Positions 43,042 to 51,942 of a stretch of 64,000 bases of DNA are shown here, piece after piece (positions within the stretch are counted from its first letter, which is position 1; the number at the start of each line of letters is the position of its first letter). Both the position numbers and the translations under genes were made by a program. Origin of the DNA: Lutibacter maritimus. GTDB taxonomy: Bacteria > Bacteroidota > Bacteroidia > Flavobacteriales > Flavobacteriaceae. Location of the stretch: positions 232,921 through 296,920 of the forward strand of contig NZ_FOZP01000005.1 in assembly GCF_900116115.1 (NCBI RefSeq), in the 5' to 3' direction. The notes under the pieces are model-generated. The model had not been told where the DNA came from, did not search any database, and worked only from the letters and a program-made list of their open reading frames with translations.

Positions 43042-45591
43042 ATGACAGAAGAATTAGTGTTCCCGAAAATTTACACTTATAATGAGGTGTTACAGAAAGC
43101 TTTAGCTTATTTTAATAATGATGAGCTAGCAGCAACTACTTGGATAAATAAATATGCAATGAAAACAAAAAAAGGTGAACTTTTAGAATCTTCACCAGTT
43201 GAAATGCATAAAAGAATGGCAAAAGAGTTTGCAAGAATAGAAAAGAATTATGCAGAAAGTGAAACCAATTCAGAAGGATTGTCAGACTATGGGAAAAATC
43301 GTAAATTTTTATCAGAAGAAGGTATTTTTGAGTTGTTTGATAAGTTTAAATATGTAATTCCTCAAGGAAGTGTAATGTCTTCTTTAGGGAATACAAATGT
43401 TATTGCATCTTTATCAAATTGCGTTGTTGTTCCGCCAGTTTTCGATTCGTATGGAGGTATTTTTTATACCGATCAGCAATTAGCACAATTATTTAAAAGA
43501 CGCTGTGGCGTTGGAGTTGATTTATCAAATTTAAGACCAAACGGAGCACAAGTATCAAATTCAGCTGGAACTACAACGGGAGCAGTTTCATTCATGAATC
43601 GTTTTTCAAACACAACACGTGAAGTTGCTCAAAACGGTAGAAGAGGAGCGTTAATGTTAACAATGGATATTGCACATCCAGATGTTGAAGATTTTATAAC
43701 CATTAAGCAAGATTTATCAAAAGTTACAGGCGCAAATATTTCATTGCGTTTGTCTGATGAATTTATGATGGCAGTTGTAAATGATGATGATTTTACATTG
43801 CGTTGGCCAATTGAAAGTAAAACACCAACCTATAAAAAAGTTGTAAAAGCAAAAGATTTGTGGAATACCATTATAAAATGTGCCCATAATACGGCAGAAC
43901 CTGGATTAATATTTTGGGATCGTCAACATTATTATTCAACATCATCAATTTACCCAGGATTTAAAAACAGTTCAACAAATCCTTGTTCAGAAATTGCAAT
44001 GCAAGGTGGTGACAGCTGTCGTTTAATAGCTGTAAACTTATATAGTTTTGTGAAAAACCCATTTTCAGAGAATGCAACATTCGATTTTGATAAGTTTTAC
44101 AAAGTAGTGTATGAAACGCAACGTTTAATGGATGATTTGGTTGATTTAGAGTTAGAAGCTGTTGATAGAATTTTCAACAAAATTATGCACGATAAAGAAC
44201 CAAACAATATTAAGCAAGTTGAAATTGATACCTGGAAATTATTATACAAAACTGGTAAAAAAGGAAGAAGAACAGGCTTAGGATTTACGGCACTAGCAGA
44301 TGCCATGGCAGCATTGGGTAAAAAGTTTGATACAGATGAAGCAATTGCTGTTGTTGATGAAATTATGAAAACTAAATTGCGAGGTGAGTTTGATAGTAGT
44401 ATAGATATGGCTATTACGCGTGGTAAATTTGAAGTTTTTAGTCCAGAAATTGAGAATTTTTCAGAATTTGTTCAAATGGTACAAAAAGAATTTCCAGATG
44501 TATATGAAAGAATGATGAAATATGGAAGAAGAAATATTTCAATAAGTACCGTTGCTCCAACAGGAAGTTTAAGTATGTTAGCACAAACATCATCAGGAAT
44601 TGAACCAGTTTTCTTATTATCTTACAAACGTAGAAGAAAAGTAAATCAAGACGATGCAAATGCTAAAATTGCGTATGTTGATGATATGGGAGATGCCTTT
44701 GAAGAATTTGAAGTATATCATCCAAAATTAAAACAATGGATGGAAGTAACAGGTGAAACTGATATTAAAAAAAGTCCGTATGCTGGAGCAACAGCTCCAG
44801 AAATTGATTGGTTAAAACGTATTGAAATGCAAGCGTTGGTGCAAAAATATACAACACATTCAATTAGCTCAACAATTAATTTAGCATCTGATGTACCTGT
44901 TGAAAATGTTGGAGATATTTATATTGAATCTTGGAAGAAAGGGTTAAAAGGTATTACAGTATATAGAGATGGATCACGAAGTGGAATTTTAGTATCTAGC
45001 GATGATAAAAAAGAAAAGAAAAATAATGAATGTTTTGCTGAAACTATTTTCCCAAAAAGACCAAAGAAAATAGAAGCTAAAGTAGTTCGCTTTCAAAATG
45101 ATTATGATAAATGGGTAGCTGTTGTTGGTTTAATAAACAACAGACCGTATGAAATATTTACAGGTAAATTAGAGGATGCTTTTTTATTGCCAACATGGCT
45201 AGAACAAGGTTGGGTTATTAAAAATAAAGATGATAAAGGTGCTACACGTTATGATTTTCAATTTGAAGATAAACAAGGTTATAAAGTTACTTTAGAAGGC
45301 TTATCACGTACATTTGATAAAGAATATTGGAATTATGCTAAATTAATTTCAGGAGTTTTACGCCACGGAATGCCAATTCCTTATGTAGTTGATTTGGTTA
45401 ATAATTTAAATATGTATGATGAAAATATTAACACTTGGAAAAACGGTATTGCACGTACATTAAAACAATTTGTTGCTGATGGAACACAAGCTGCAGATAA
45501 AAAATGCAATGAATGTGGCGATCCAGAAGGATTAATTTATGAAGAAGGTTGTTTAAAATGTAAAAACTGTGGACATACTAAATGTGGCTAA
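43042..45591 (+). CDS. nrdJ: Adenosylcobalamin-dependent (class II) ribonucleotide reductase
   Basis: This 849-residue protein reduces ribonucleotides using a B12-derived radical. Features include the N-terminal YNEVLQKALAYFNNDELAATTWINKYAMK, the specificity and effector segment around LSNCVVVPPVFDSYGGIFYTDQQLAQLFKRRCGVGVDLSNLRPNG (about residues 130-174), the catalytic NPCSEIAMQGGDSC (about 312-325) and RNISISTVAPTGSLSMLAQTSSGIEP. The C-terminus carries two close Cys pairs, CNECGDPEGLIYEEGCLKCKNCGHTKCG, in a zinc-ribbon-like redox tail. No cobalamin riboswitch was recognised upstream. It is monocistronic with a strong terminator. Confidence 0.95.
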   Translation: MTEELVFPKIYTYNEVLQKALAYFNNDELAATTWINKYAMKTKKGELLESSPVEMHKRMAKEFARIEKNYAESETNSEGLSDYGKNRKFLSEEGIFELFDKFKYVIPQGSVMSSLGNTNVIASLSNCVVVPPVFDSYGGIFYTDQQLAQLFKRRCGVGVDLSNLRPNGAQVSNSAGTTTGAVSFMNRFSNTTREVAQNGRRGALMLTMDIAHPDVEDFITIKQDLSKVTGANISLRLSDEFMMAVVNDDDFTLRWPIESKTPTYKKVVKAKDLWNTIIKCAHNTAEPGLIFWDRQHYYSTSSIYPGFKNSSTNPCSEIAMQGGDSCRLIAVNLYSFVKNPFSENATFDFDKFYKVVYETQRLMDDLVDLELEAVDRIFNKIMHDKEPNNIKQVEIDTWKLLYKTGKKGRRTGLGFTALADAMAALGKKFDTDEAIAVVDEIMKTKLRGEFDSSIDMAITRGKFEVFSPEIENFSEFVQMVQKEFPDVYERMMKYGRRNISISTVAPTGSLSMLAQTSSGIEPVFLLSYKRRRKVNQDDANAKIAYVDDMGDAFEEFEVYHPKLKQWMEVTGETDIKKSPYAGATAPEIDWLKRIEMQALVQKYTTHSISSTINLASDVPVENVGDIYIESWKKGLKGITVYRDGSRSGILVSSDDKKEKKNNECFAETIFPKRPKKIEAKVVRFQNDYDKWVAVVGLINNRPYEIFTGKLEDAFLLPTWLEQGWVIKNKDDKGATRYDFQFEDKQGYKVTLEGLSRTFDKEYWNYAKLISGVLRHGMPIPYVVDLVNNLNMYDENINTWKNGIARTLKQFVADGTQAADKKCNECGDPEGLIYEEGCLKCKNCGHTKCG

Positions 45592-45614
45592 AAAATAATA
45601 ATTGGTTAAACAAT

Positions 45615-45654
45615 AAAAACTCTGGTAAAAATTTAAATTTTTACCAGAGTTTTT
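45615..45654. terminator. Bidirectional terminator between nrdJ and the PepSY gene
   Basis: This is a 40-bp perfect palindrome: each arm is AAAAACTCTGGTAAAAATTT, with no unpaired centre. T-runs are present on both strands. It lies between convergent stops at 45591 and 45655. Confidence 0.9.
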
Positions 45655-46806
45655 TTATGAGTAATAATTCTTTTTTCTTTTTCGACCAATCCAAATTAAG
45701 AATCCAGTTAACGGCAAAGAGGCACATATTAAACTAGCTATAAAAGCAATAATTTTACCTGGCATGCCTAAAATAGCTCCAACATGAATATCATAATTGG
45801 CATTAATTATTTTTTCTCCAAAATTTTTATTTTGATGCTTTCTTTCTTTTAATAATTTGCCAGAATATTGATCAAATTGTAATCCATGATTTACATAATA
45901 CAACCCATCATATTGCTGTATGTAAACATTAATAATGTCTGTACTATCTTTTGCGGGTGTTATTCTAAATCCATTTGAATCTATATATTTTTCTTTAGTA
46001 GTTTTTAAAGCAATATCAAAAGCTTTAGGTTTTGAATTTTCTATATACGATGATGTAGCTCTTGAAAAATCTGGAGGAGTGGTAGTTCCTGCGCCAACTA
46101 CGTAAACAATTGCCTGAAACCAAGAAAATGCCCAAACTAATCCTGTTAGAGCTATAATTATAGCTACTGAACCAATATAAAATCCTAAGATATTATGGAG
46201 GTCATAATTTTTTCGTTTCCATCTAGTAGTATTTTTCCATTGAAAAGAAAATCGTTGTTTTCTAGATTTCTTATTTTTTGGCCACCACAAAATAAAACCA
46301 GAAATAAGCATTATTACAAAAATAATTGTGCTGTACCCAACTATTGGTTGACCATATTCCGTTTTTAATAATAGGCTCCAATGCAACATTTTTACAATGT
46401 TAAAAAAGTCTAACTCTTCATTATAAATATTTAATATTTTTCCAGTGTATGGATTTACATAAATAGATTTATAATATTCTATATTTTCAAAATAGGTTAT
46501 TGCATTTTCATTGCTTTTGTATGCATAAAAAATATAACTTTTTGTAGGGTTGTTATACACATTTACCCAAGATAATTGAAAGGTTGAGCCAATTTGTTCT
46601 TGTGTACTTTCCCATAATTGATTTAATTCAAGTGTTTTTTTTTGCGGTTGAACATACATGTCATTTTTGCGGAATGAATTGGTAAATTCTTCACTAAAAA
46701 CATAAATACAACCAGTAATAGCTATAATAAATACAATAAGCCCAGATGAAAGTCCGAGCCATAAATGTATTTTACCAATAATTTTTTTAAAGTTCATTTT
46801 CCCCAT
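45655..46806 (-). CDS. PepSY-associated transmembrane protein
   Basis: I take the ATG at 46806 (MGKMNFKKIIGKIHLWLGLSSGLIVFIIAITG, 383 residues), 5 bp past the stop of the upstream gene; an ATG 3 codons later is equally possible. Four transmembrane segments are visible, at about residues 18-38, 140-160, 195-220 and 345-370. The PepSY domains are periplasmic between the first two and in the later loop. This family (PiuB/PepSY_TM) is commonly found with TonB siderophore receptors and is thought to reduce or process iron-siderophores. It is the third gene of the uptake operon. Confidence 0.9.
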   Translation of the reverse strand: MGKMNFKKIIGKIHLWLGLSSGLIVFIIAITGCIYVFSEEFTNSFRKNDMYVQPQKKTLELNQLWESTQEQIGSTFQLSWVNVYNNPTKSYIFYAYKSNENAITYFENIEYYKSIYVNPYTGKILNIYNEELDFFNIVKMLHWSLLLKTEYGQPIVGYSTIIFVIMLISGFILWWPKNKKSRKQRFSFQWKNTTRWKRKNYDLHNILGFYIGSVAIIIALTGLVWAFSWFQAIVYVVGAGTTTPPDFSRATSSYIENSKPKAFDIALKTTKEKYIDSNGFRITPAKDSTDIINVYIQQYDGLYYVNHGLQFDQYSGKLLKERKHQNKNFGEKIINANYDIHVGAILGMPGKIIAFIASLICASLPLTGFLIWIGRKRKKNYYS

Positions 46807-46811
46807 GAAAA

Positions 46812-47534
46812 TTATTTTGTTGGAATTGTATAGGTTACACAATGCCATATAAATTCATAATTTTCACCATTATAGTTTCCTGGAATTTCTTCTTTTTTTG
46901 TTGTTTCTAGAATATATTTTGTTTTAAAAGGAAGCTTAAATGTGATGATTCCATTATCGTCTGATTCAAGAGTTTTTGACCATAAATCTTGCACATATAT
47001 TTTTACTTCATTTTTGGTTAATACTTCATTTTTATATAAAACTTGAAGTTTTACTTCATCAGTAGAAGTAGAAACATCTTTAACAGATATTCCGTTTTCA
47101 TTTAAGTTGTATGTCTCGTTTTTGGTTTTACCAACTTGAACTTTTGCAACAGAATGATAATGTGTTTTAAAAATTCCAAAATCGTATTGTGTGTAATCAA
47201 TCACATCAATTTGATTGTTGTTTAAAAGTATTGTGTATGTTCCGTTAGATTTTGGAGTGAAGGTTGCCTTATAAAAAGTGTCTTCAGCTTTTGCTTTAAG
47301 TTGTGTTTTGTTTCCTAAAGGATCTACAACCCAAAGAGTAAAATTATTCACTTTTAGGAATGCTTCACCATTTACATTTTCAATAACTCCATAAGTGTAT
47401 TCACCAAAATAGACTTTAATTTCTTGTTCTTTATTTTTTATTCCGTTTGAATTGGTTTCAATCCATAAATAATGTGCAAAACTTGATGCAGTTATAAGGA
47501 AAATACTGCAAATAGATAAAATTATTTTTTTCAT
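46812..47534 (-). CDS. DUF4198-family exported protein (NikM-like)
   Basis: This 240-residue protein has a signal peptide (ICSIFLITASSFA, cleaved near residue 20), then HYLWIETN, the family start in which the N-terminal His may bind metal. Beta-rich domains follow, with DPLGNKTQL and EDTFYKATFTPKSNGTYTILLNN. DUF4198 proteins are periplasmic or surface partners of metal uptake systems. It follows the TonB receptor by 83 bp (with a stem-loop between) and is followed by the PepSY gene. Confidence 0.88.
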   Translation of the reverse strand: MKKIILSICSIFLITASSFAHYLWIETNSNGIKNKEQEIKVYFGEYTYGVIENVNGEAFLKVNNFTLWVVDPLGNKTQLKAKAEDTFYKATFTPKSNGTYTILLNNNQIDVIDYTQYDFGIFKTHYHSVAKVQVGKTKNETYNLNENGISVKDVSTSTDEVKLQVLYKNEVLTKNEVKIYVQDLWSKTLESDDNGIITFKLPFKTKYILETTKKEEIPGNYNGENYEFIWHCVTYTIPTK

Positions 47535-47549
47535 TTAAAGGTTTTTTAA

Positions 47550-47582
47550 TTTAGCCTCTGTATAAATAATACAAAGGCTAAA
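47550..47582. other. Stem-loop between the receptor and DUF4198 genes
   Basis: TTTAGCCT (47550-47557) pairs with AGGCTAAA (47575-47582), extended by TGT/ACA across one mismatch. No T-run follows on either strand, so it is more like an mRNA processing or stability element than a terminator. Confidence 0.55.
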
Positions 47583-47617
47583 AATTTATAAATAACTCAA
47601 ATTTTGATTTTTAATAT

Positions 47618-49990
47618 TTAAAATTTGTAGGCTAAACTCGTAGAAATTGTTCTTAATTTTTGTGGAGTTACAGTGGACCATCCTGAATAATATTTTTTGT
47701 TAGCTATATTATCTAGTTTTAATATAATTTTGAATTTATCTTTCCCATAAGACAAGGAACCATTTACAATTGTATAACTTGGTAATTGAAAAGAGCCTGT
47801 AGTTGTTCTGTTTAATGTATTGTATTCACTAGCATAATTACCACCAAAGCCAATTCCAAAACTCTCTAAGCTCCCACTTTGAAAGGTGAAACTTGTCCAG
47901 AAGTTAACTAAATTTGCAGGTCCAGCGTCTTCCGTTCTTAAACCTAAATATCCTGCGCCTTCAGTTTCTTTTAAAACTTCGTTATCATTATGACTATATC
48001 CTGCAATTATATTCCAACCAGCTACTGGATTTGCTATAAAACTCAATTCAAAACCTTTACTTTCAACTTCACCACCTTGAATTGAATTATTAATATTAGT
48101 AGGGTCAGTCATTAATTTGTTTGAAACATTAATGTTATAATAACTTACTGTTGCTGCTACTTTGTTTTCAAATAGATTTGCTTTTACACCAACTTCAAAC
48201 TGGTTAGCTTTTTCTGGTTCAAATGTTTTAATTCTTGGGTTCGTTCCATCAGCATCAGAAACTTGTGCTGGTGAAACATTAGAAAATCCATTCATATAGT
48301 TTGTGAAAAGCGAAAGTTTATCTTTAATTGGTTGATACACTAAACCTAGTTTTGGAGAAAATGCAGTTTGATCATCATCATCATCATTTTTATCACCTTC
48401 AAACTTATCAACTCTTAAACTTGCCATTGCTGATAGGGAAGGAGTTAAGTTCAATACATCAGAAATATATGCGCTATAAATTTCTTGTTCAGCTCTTGTG
48501 TTTCCAACTGTAGTTTCTGCAAGCATATTATCAACAGAACCTTGAGATAAAGTAGCAGAATTAGTGCTTTCATTTATTGAAACTGTTCCAATAGCAAGCC
48601 ATCCTGTACTATTGTCTTTTTGAGTTGTACTAAAGTAATCTAACCCAACAATAACTCTGTTTCTTAATTTTCCAATATGAAAATCACCTATAAAGTTTTG
48701 TTGAATGTCTGTAGTTCTGGTTTCATTATTTATTTTTGCCATATTGTGTGCAAAAGTATCTCCATCACCTAAATCCCATAAGTATGAATAATATCCATCT
48801 GTTTTTGCTTTTCCATTAGAAAGTACTGTTTGTGAAGTCCATTTGTCTGACAATTTATAAAGTGCTTGTGCTTGTAAATTAAAGGTTGGGTTTTTGATGG
48901 ATAAATTATCACTTGTAAAAGAGTTGTAATAATTTTGTTCAAACACATCAATTGAGTTATAAGATAAAGGACCATATCTGTTTAAAAACAGCATTGGTGC
49001 GTTTACTGATTCTTTTTCCAATATCTCAGTATTGATTATAAAAGTTAGTTTGTCATTTGCAATAAATTTTAAAGATGGAGCAATATAAAATGATTTATTC
49101 AACCCAGCATCTTGAAAACTATTTTGAGTATGATAAGCAGCATTTACTCTTAAATAAGTGTCGTTGTTAGTACCTATTGGCGTATTTACATCTGCAGTAA
49201 TTCTATTCAGTCCGTAAGAACCAGTTGTGTAAGAAATTTCTCCACCAAAGTATTCATAAGGTTGTTTTGTTACTACATTAATTAATCCTCCATAAGAAAT
49301 TAAGCTACTTCCATATAAAGTTCCAGAAGGACCTTTTATAACTTCAATTCTTTCAATATTGCTTGGGTCTAATCCACCATTATTTAATCCTGGTAAGCCG
49401 TTGGTAATTGAGGGTTGCACTGAAAACCCTCGTAATGAATAGTATTCGGCACCATCTCCACCACGACCAGTAGTTTCCCACAAACGAGTTACTCCTGTAG
49501 CGTTTTTTAAAGCGTCATTTATATTGGTTACAACTTGCTCTTTTAATAATTCATCTGAAATGGAATTATAAACTTGTGGATTTTCAATATTTTTAAGTGG
49601 AAGTTTAGAAACATAAACACCTTCACTTTTTATAAATTTGCTAATGCTGTTAGCTTCAATTTTAATTTCATTTAATTTTTCTTCAGTTTCTTGAAGTATA
49701 ATTGTTTGTAAAATAAAAACTTTATTATTATTAATTTTGAGTTGAATGTCCTTTGTTTGATAACCTAAAAAAGAAGCTCTAAGTTGGTATGTGCCAGTTT
49801 CTAAACCATTAATTTCAAATTCACCTAAACTATTGGTATTTGTGCCTTTTGTTGTATTTAATATAGAAACATTAACGTTTGGTATTGGTATATTTTGTTC
49901 GGAAACTATTTTCCCTTTTACTATGTTATTTTGCCCTTGAATAGTGACAATAGAAATAAATACTGTTATTAGTGTAAAAATTTTTTTCAT
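47618..49990 (-). CDS. TonB-dependent siderophore or metal receptor
   Basis: This 790-residue protein has a signal peptide (MKKIFTLITVFISIVTIQG), an N-terminal carboxypeptidase-like regulatory domain (about residues 22-100, VKGKIVSEQNIPIPNVNVSILNTTKGTNTNSLGEFEI), a plug domain (about 115-240, with ALKNATGVTRLWETTGRGGDGAEYYSLRGF and ERIEVIKGPSGTLYGSSLISYGGLINVVTKQP) and a barrel ending LDNIANKKYYSGW...ISTSLAYKF. The plug wording is that of FhuA/FpvA-type siderophore receptors. It heads the operon with DUF4198 and PepSY genes. AraC-type regulation is likely. Confidence 0.94.
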   Translation of the reverse strand: MKKIFTLITVFISIVTIQGQNNIVKGKIVSEQNIPIPNVNVSILNTTKGTNTNSLGEFEINGLETGTYQLRASFLGYQTKDIQLKINNNKVFILQTIILQETEEKLNEIKIEANSISKFIKSEGVYVSKLPLKNIENPQVYNSISDELLKEQVVTNINDALKNATGVTRLWETTGRGGDGAEYYSLRGFSVQPSITNGLPGLNNGGLDPSNIERIEVIKGPSGTLYGSSLISYGGLINVVTKQPYEYFGGEISYTTGSYGLNRITADVNTPIGTNNDTYLRVNAAYHTQNSFQDAGLNKSFYIAPSLKFIANDKLTFIINTEILEKESVNAPMLFLNRYGPLSYNSIDVFEQNYYNSFTSDNLSIKNPTFNLQAQALYKLSDKWTSQTVLSNGKAKTDGYYSYLWDLGDGDTFAHNMAKINNETRTTDIQQNFIGDFHIGKLRNRVIVGLDYFSTTQKDNSTGWLAIGTVSINESTNSATLSQGSVDNMLAETTVGNTRAEQEIYSAYISDVLNLTPSLSAMASLRVDKFEGDKNDDDDDQTAFSPKLGLVYQPIKDKLSLFTNYMNGFSNVSPAQVSDADGTNPRIKTFEPEKANQFEVGVKANLFENKVAATVSYYNINVSNKLMTDPTNINNSIQGGEVESKGFELSFIANPVAGWNIIAGYSHNDNEVLKETEGAGYLGLRTEDAGPANLVNFWTSFTFQSGSLESFGIGFGGNYASEYNTLNRTTTGSFQLPSYTIVNGSLSYGKDKFKIILKLDNIANKKYYSGWSTVTPQKLRTISTSLAYKF

Positions 49991-50031
49991 TTTTAATTTG
50001 TTATTTTAATTTAGTCTAAATAAATTTACCG

Positions 50032-50039
50032 CAAAAATA
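50032..50039 (-). promoter_or_regulatory. Candidate -7 element of the TonB receptor operon
   Basis: On the minus strand this reads TATTTTTG (TAnnTTTG), 41 bp upstream of the receptor start. The -33 region has no clear TTG, as expected for an activator-dependent promoter. Confidence 0.5.
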
Positions 50040-50058
50040 AAAGAGATCCTTAATCATT

Positions 50059-50087
50059 AAAGACGCATTTTGAATAAAAAAAGACGC
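50059..50087. promoter_or_regulatory. Direct repeats AAAGACGC spaced 21 bp, likely AraC-type operator
   Basis: AAAGACGC occurs at 50059-50066 and 50080-50087, exactly 21 bp (two helical turns) apart. This is classic AraC half-site spacing. It lies about 20 bp upstream of the receptor -7 element, where an activator would act, and at the very start of the divergent AraC gene. Confidence 0.55.
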
Positions 50088-51059
50088 GATTATAAAAATT
50101 GTGAAATACTGTATGTAGCTCAATCAGATGAAGAAGTTTTTCAAACACTGGCCATTGAAATGGAAAGAAAAAATGATCCCTTTTTTCAATTTAATAAGCA
50201 AGTTTTATTGCCTAAGTATGGAAATGGTTGTGTTTTAAGTTTTTGTTTTGATGATGTTATACTTTCTATTTGTAGATTTAAATTGACTAAAGACTTAATA
50301 ATTCATTATAATAATGATGATGATTATACTCAATTAACTTTTGTGGTAGACGGAGAAAAAATTATTTCATCGACTAAATTTAAAAATGATATTTTATTAG
50401 AGAGTCAAGATTCTTATATAGCAAACACCAATAATTTTAAAGGGACAGTTAGAATTAGTGGTTTAAAACCCTTTAAAGAAATAAGAATTAAACTACCAAG
50501 TACTTTTTTAAATAAACACGGAATAACTAATGAATTAAACTTTAAGAAAATTGTTGAAACAGATAGAACGCAACCAATTACCAATGATTTATTTTCTATA
50601 CTAATAAACCTTGAGTCATCAAGGCTAAATGGGATTTCTAAAAAAATATTTATGGAGGCTAAGGTTCTTGAGCTGTTAGCAATCCAAATGGGAAATATTG
50701 ATACTATATGTTTTAATAAATATAGAACTTGTATGGGGAGTATTAAAAAAGTATATGCTGTTGAGCGCTTTATAAAAGAAAATTTATCAGAAAATTATTC
50801 TGTTAAAAACCTTTCAAATGAAGTTGGCTTAAATGAAAAGGTTTTAAAAATAGAGTTTAAAAGAATTTTTGGTGTAACAATGAGTGAGTATGCTAAGAAG
50901 GTAAAAATGGAGAAATCTGAAGTGCTATTAATAAATACACAACTAACAATTTATGAAATTTCTGATGCAATTGGATATAAAAATGCCACACATTTTAGTG
51001 CGGCATTTAAAAAATATTTTGGAGAAACTCCAATGCAATTTCGAAATAAACTAAAATGA
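50070..51059 (+). CDS. AraC-family transcriptional regulator
   Basis: This 329-residue protein has two HTH motifs at its C-terminus, about residues 230-325: KVYAVERFIKENLSENYSVKNLSNEVGLNEKVLKIEFKRIFGVTMSEYAKKVKMEKSEVLLI, then TIYEISDAIGYKNATHFSAAFKKYFGETPMQFRNK. The N-terminal 200 residues are likely the effector-binding domain; no standard domain was recognised. The first codon is TTG (50070-50072), since the nearest ATG in frame is 30 codons in. It is divergent from a TonB receptor operon, so it probably activates it in response to a siderophore, in the style of PchR. Its stop overlaps the convergent kdsA gene by 9 bp. Confidence 0.9.
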   Translation: MNKKRRDYKNCEILYVAQSDEEVFQTLAIEMERKNDPFFQFNKQVLLPKYGNGCVLSFCFDDVILSICRFKLTKDLIIHYNNDDDYTQLTFVVDGEKIISSTKFKNDILLESQDSYIANTNNFKGTVRISGLKPFKEIRIKLPSTFLNKHGITNELNFKKIVETDRTQPITNDLFSILINLESSRLNGISKKIFMEAKVLELLAIQMGNIDTICFNKYRTCMGSIKKVYAVERFIKENLSENYSVKNLSNEVGLNEKVLKIEFKRIFGVTMSEYAKKVKMEKSEVLLINTQLTIYEISDAIGYKNATHFSAAFKKYFGETPMQFRNKLK

Positions 51060-51869
51060 ATTTATAGTTTTTCTAATAGCAACTAAGCGCGTCATTAAAT
51101 TTTCTAAATATTTTAAATCTAGCATATTTGCGCCATCACTTTTGGCATTTGCTGGATCAAAATGAGTTTCAATAAAAATACCATCTGCGCCTGTTGCAAT
51201 TCCAGCTCTGGCAATTGTTTCAATCATATCTGGTCTTCCGCCAGTTACACCACTTGTTTGGTTTGGCTGTTGTAGAGAATGAGTTACATCTAAAATTACG
51301 GGTGCAAATTGTTGCATTTCAGGAATTCCTCTAAAATCAACAATCATATCTTGGTAGCCAAACATTGTTCCTCTATCTGTAATCCAGGCTTTTTCGTTTC
51401 CACAATCTTTCACTTTTTGTACGGCGTGTTTCATTGCTCCTGGACTCATAAATTGTCCTTTTTTTAAATTCACTACTTTTCCAGTATTTGCAGCAGCAAC
51501 CACTAAATCAGTTTGACGAACTAAAAAAGCAGGAATTTGTAATACATCTACATATTCAGCAGCCATTGAAGCATCTTCATTAGTATGAATATCTGTAACC
51601 GTTGGTACGTGAAAAGTTTCTGAAACTTTACGCAATATTTTCAACGCATTTTCATCTCCAATTCCTGTAAAACTATCTATTCTACTGCGGTTTGCTTTTT
51701 TAAAACTTCCTTTAAATATAAATGGAATCTCCAATTTATCAGTTACTTTTAAAATATGTTCAGCAATACGCATCGCCATTTCTTCACCTTCTATGGCACA
51801 CGGACCTGCTAATAAAAAGAAATTACCACTTTCGGTATGTTTTATATTCGGAATCAGATTTAAATCCAT
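51051..51869 (-). CDS. kdsA: 3-deoxy-8-phosphooctulonate (KDO-8-P) synthase
   Basis: This 272-residue enzyme condenses arabinose-5-phosphate and PEP for lipid A core synthesis. Visible motifs are FLLAGPCAIEGEEMA, FKGSFKKANRSRIDSFTGIGDENALKIL (about residues 56-83), VPTVTDIHTNEDASMAAEYVDVLQIPAFLVRQTDL (about 95-128), VNLKKGQFMSPGAMKHAV, DRGTMFGYQDMIVDFRGIPEMQ and FIETHFDPANAKSDGANML. Cys at the AGPC site occurs in both metal-dependent and independent classes. No other KDO genes are nearby. Confidence 0.97.
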   Translation of the reverse strand: MDLNLIPNIKHTESGNFFLLAGPCAIEGEEMAMRIAEHILKVTDKLEIPFIFKGSFKKANRSRIDSFTGIGDENALKILRKVSETFHVPTVTDIHTNEDASMAAEYVDVLQIPAFLVRQTDLVVAAANTGKVVNLKKGQFMSPGAMKHAVQKVKDCGNEKAWITDRGTMFGYQDMIVDFRGIPEMQQFAPVILDVTHSLQQPNQTSGVTGGRPDMIETIARAGIATGADGIFIETHFDPANAKSDGANMLDLKYLENLMTRLVAIRKTINSF

Positions 51870-51942
51870 TTTTTATAATTTTTATGCAAATGTACATTAT
51901 TGAGTTGAAAAGTTATAAAGTTTCAAATTTAAAAAGCAATAA

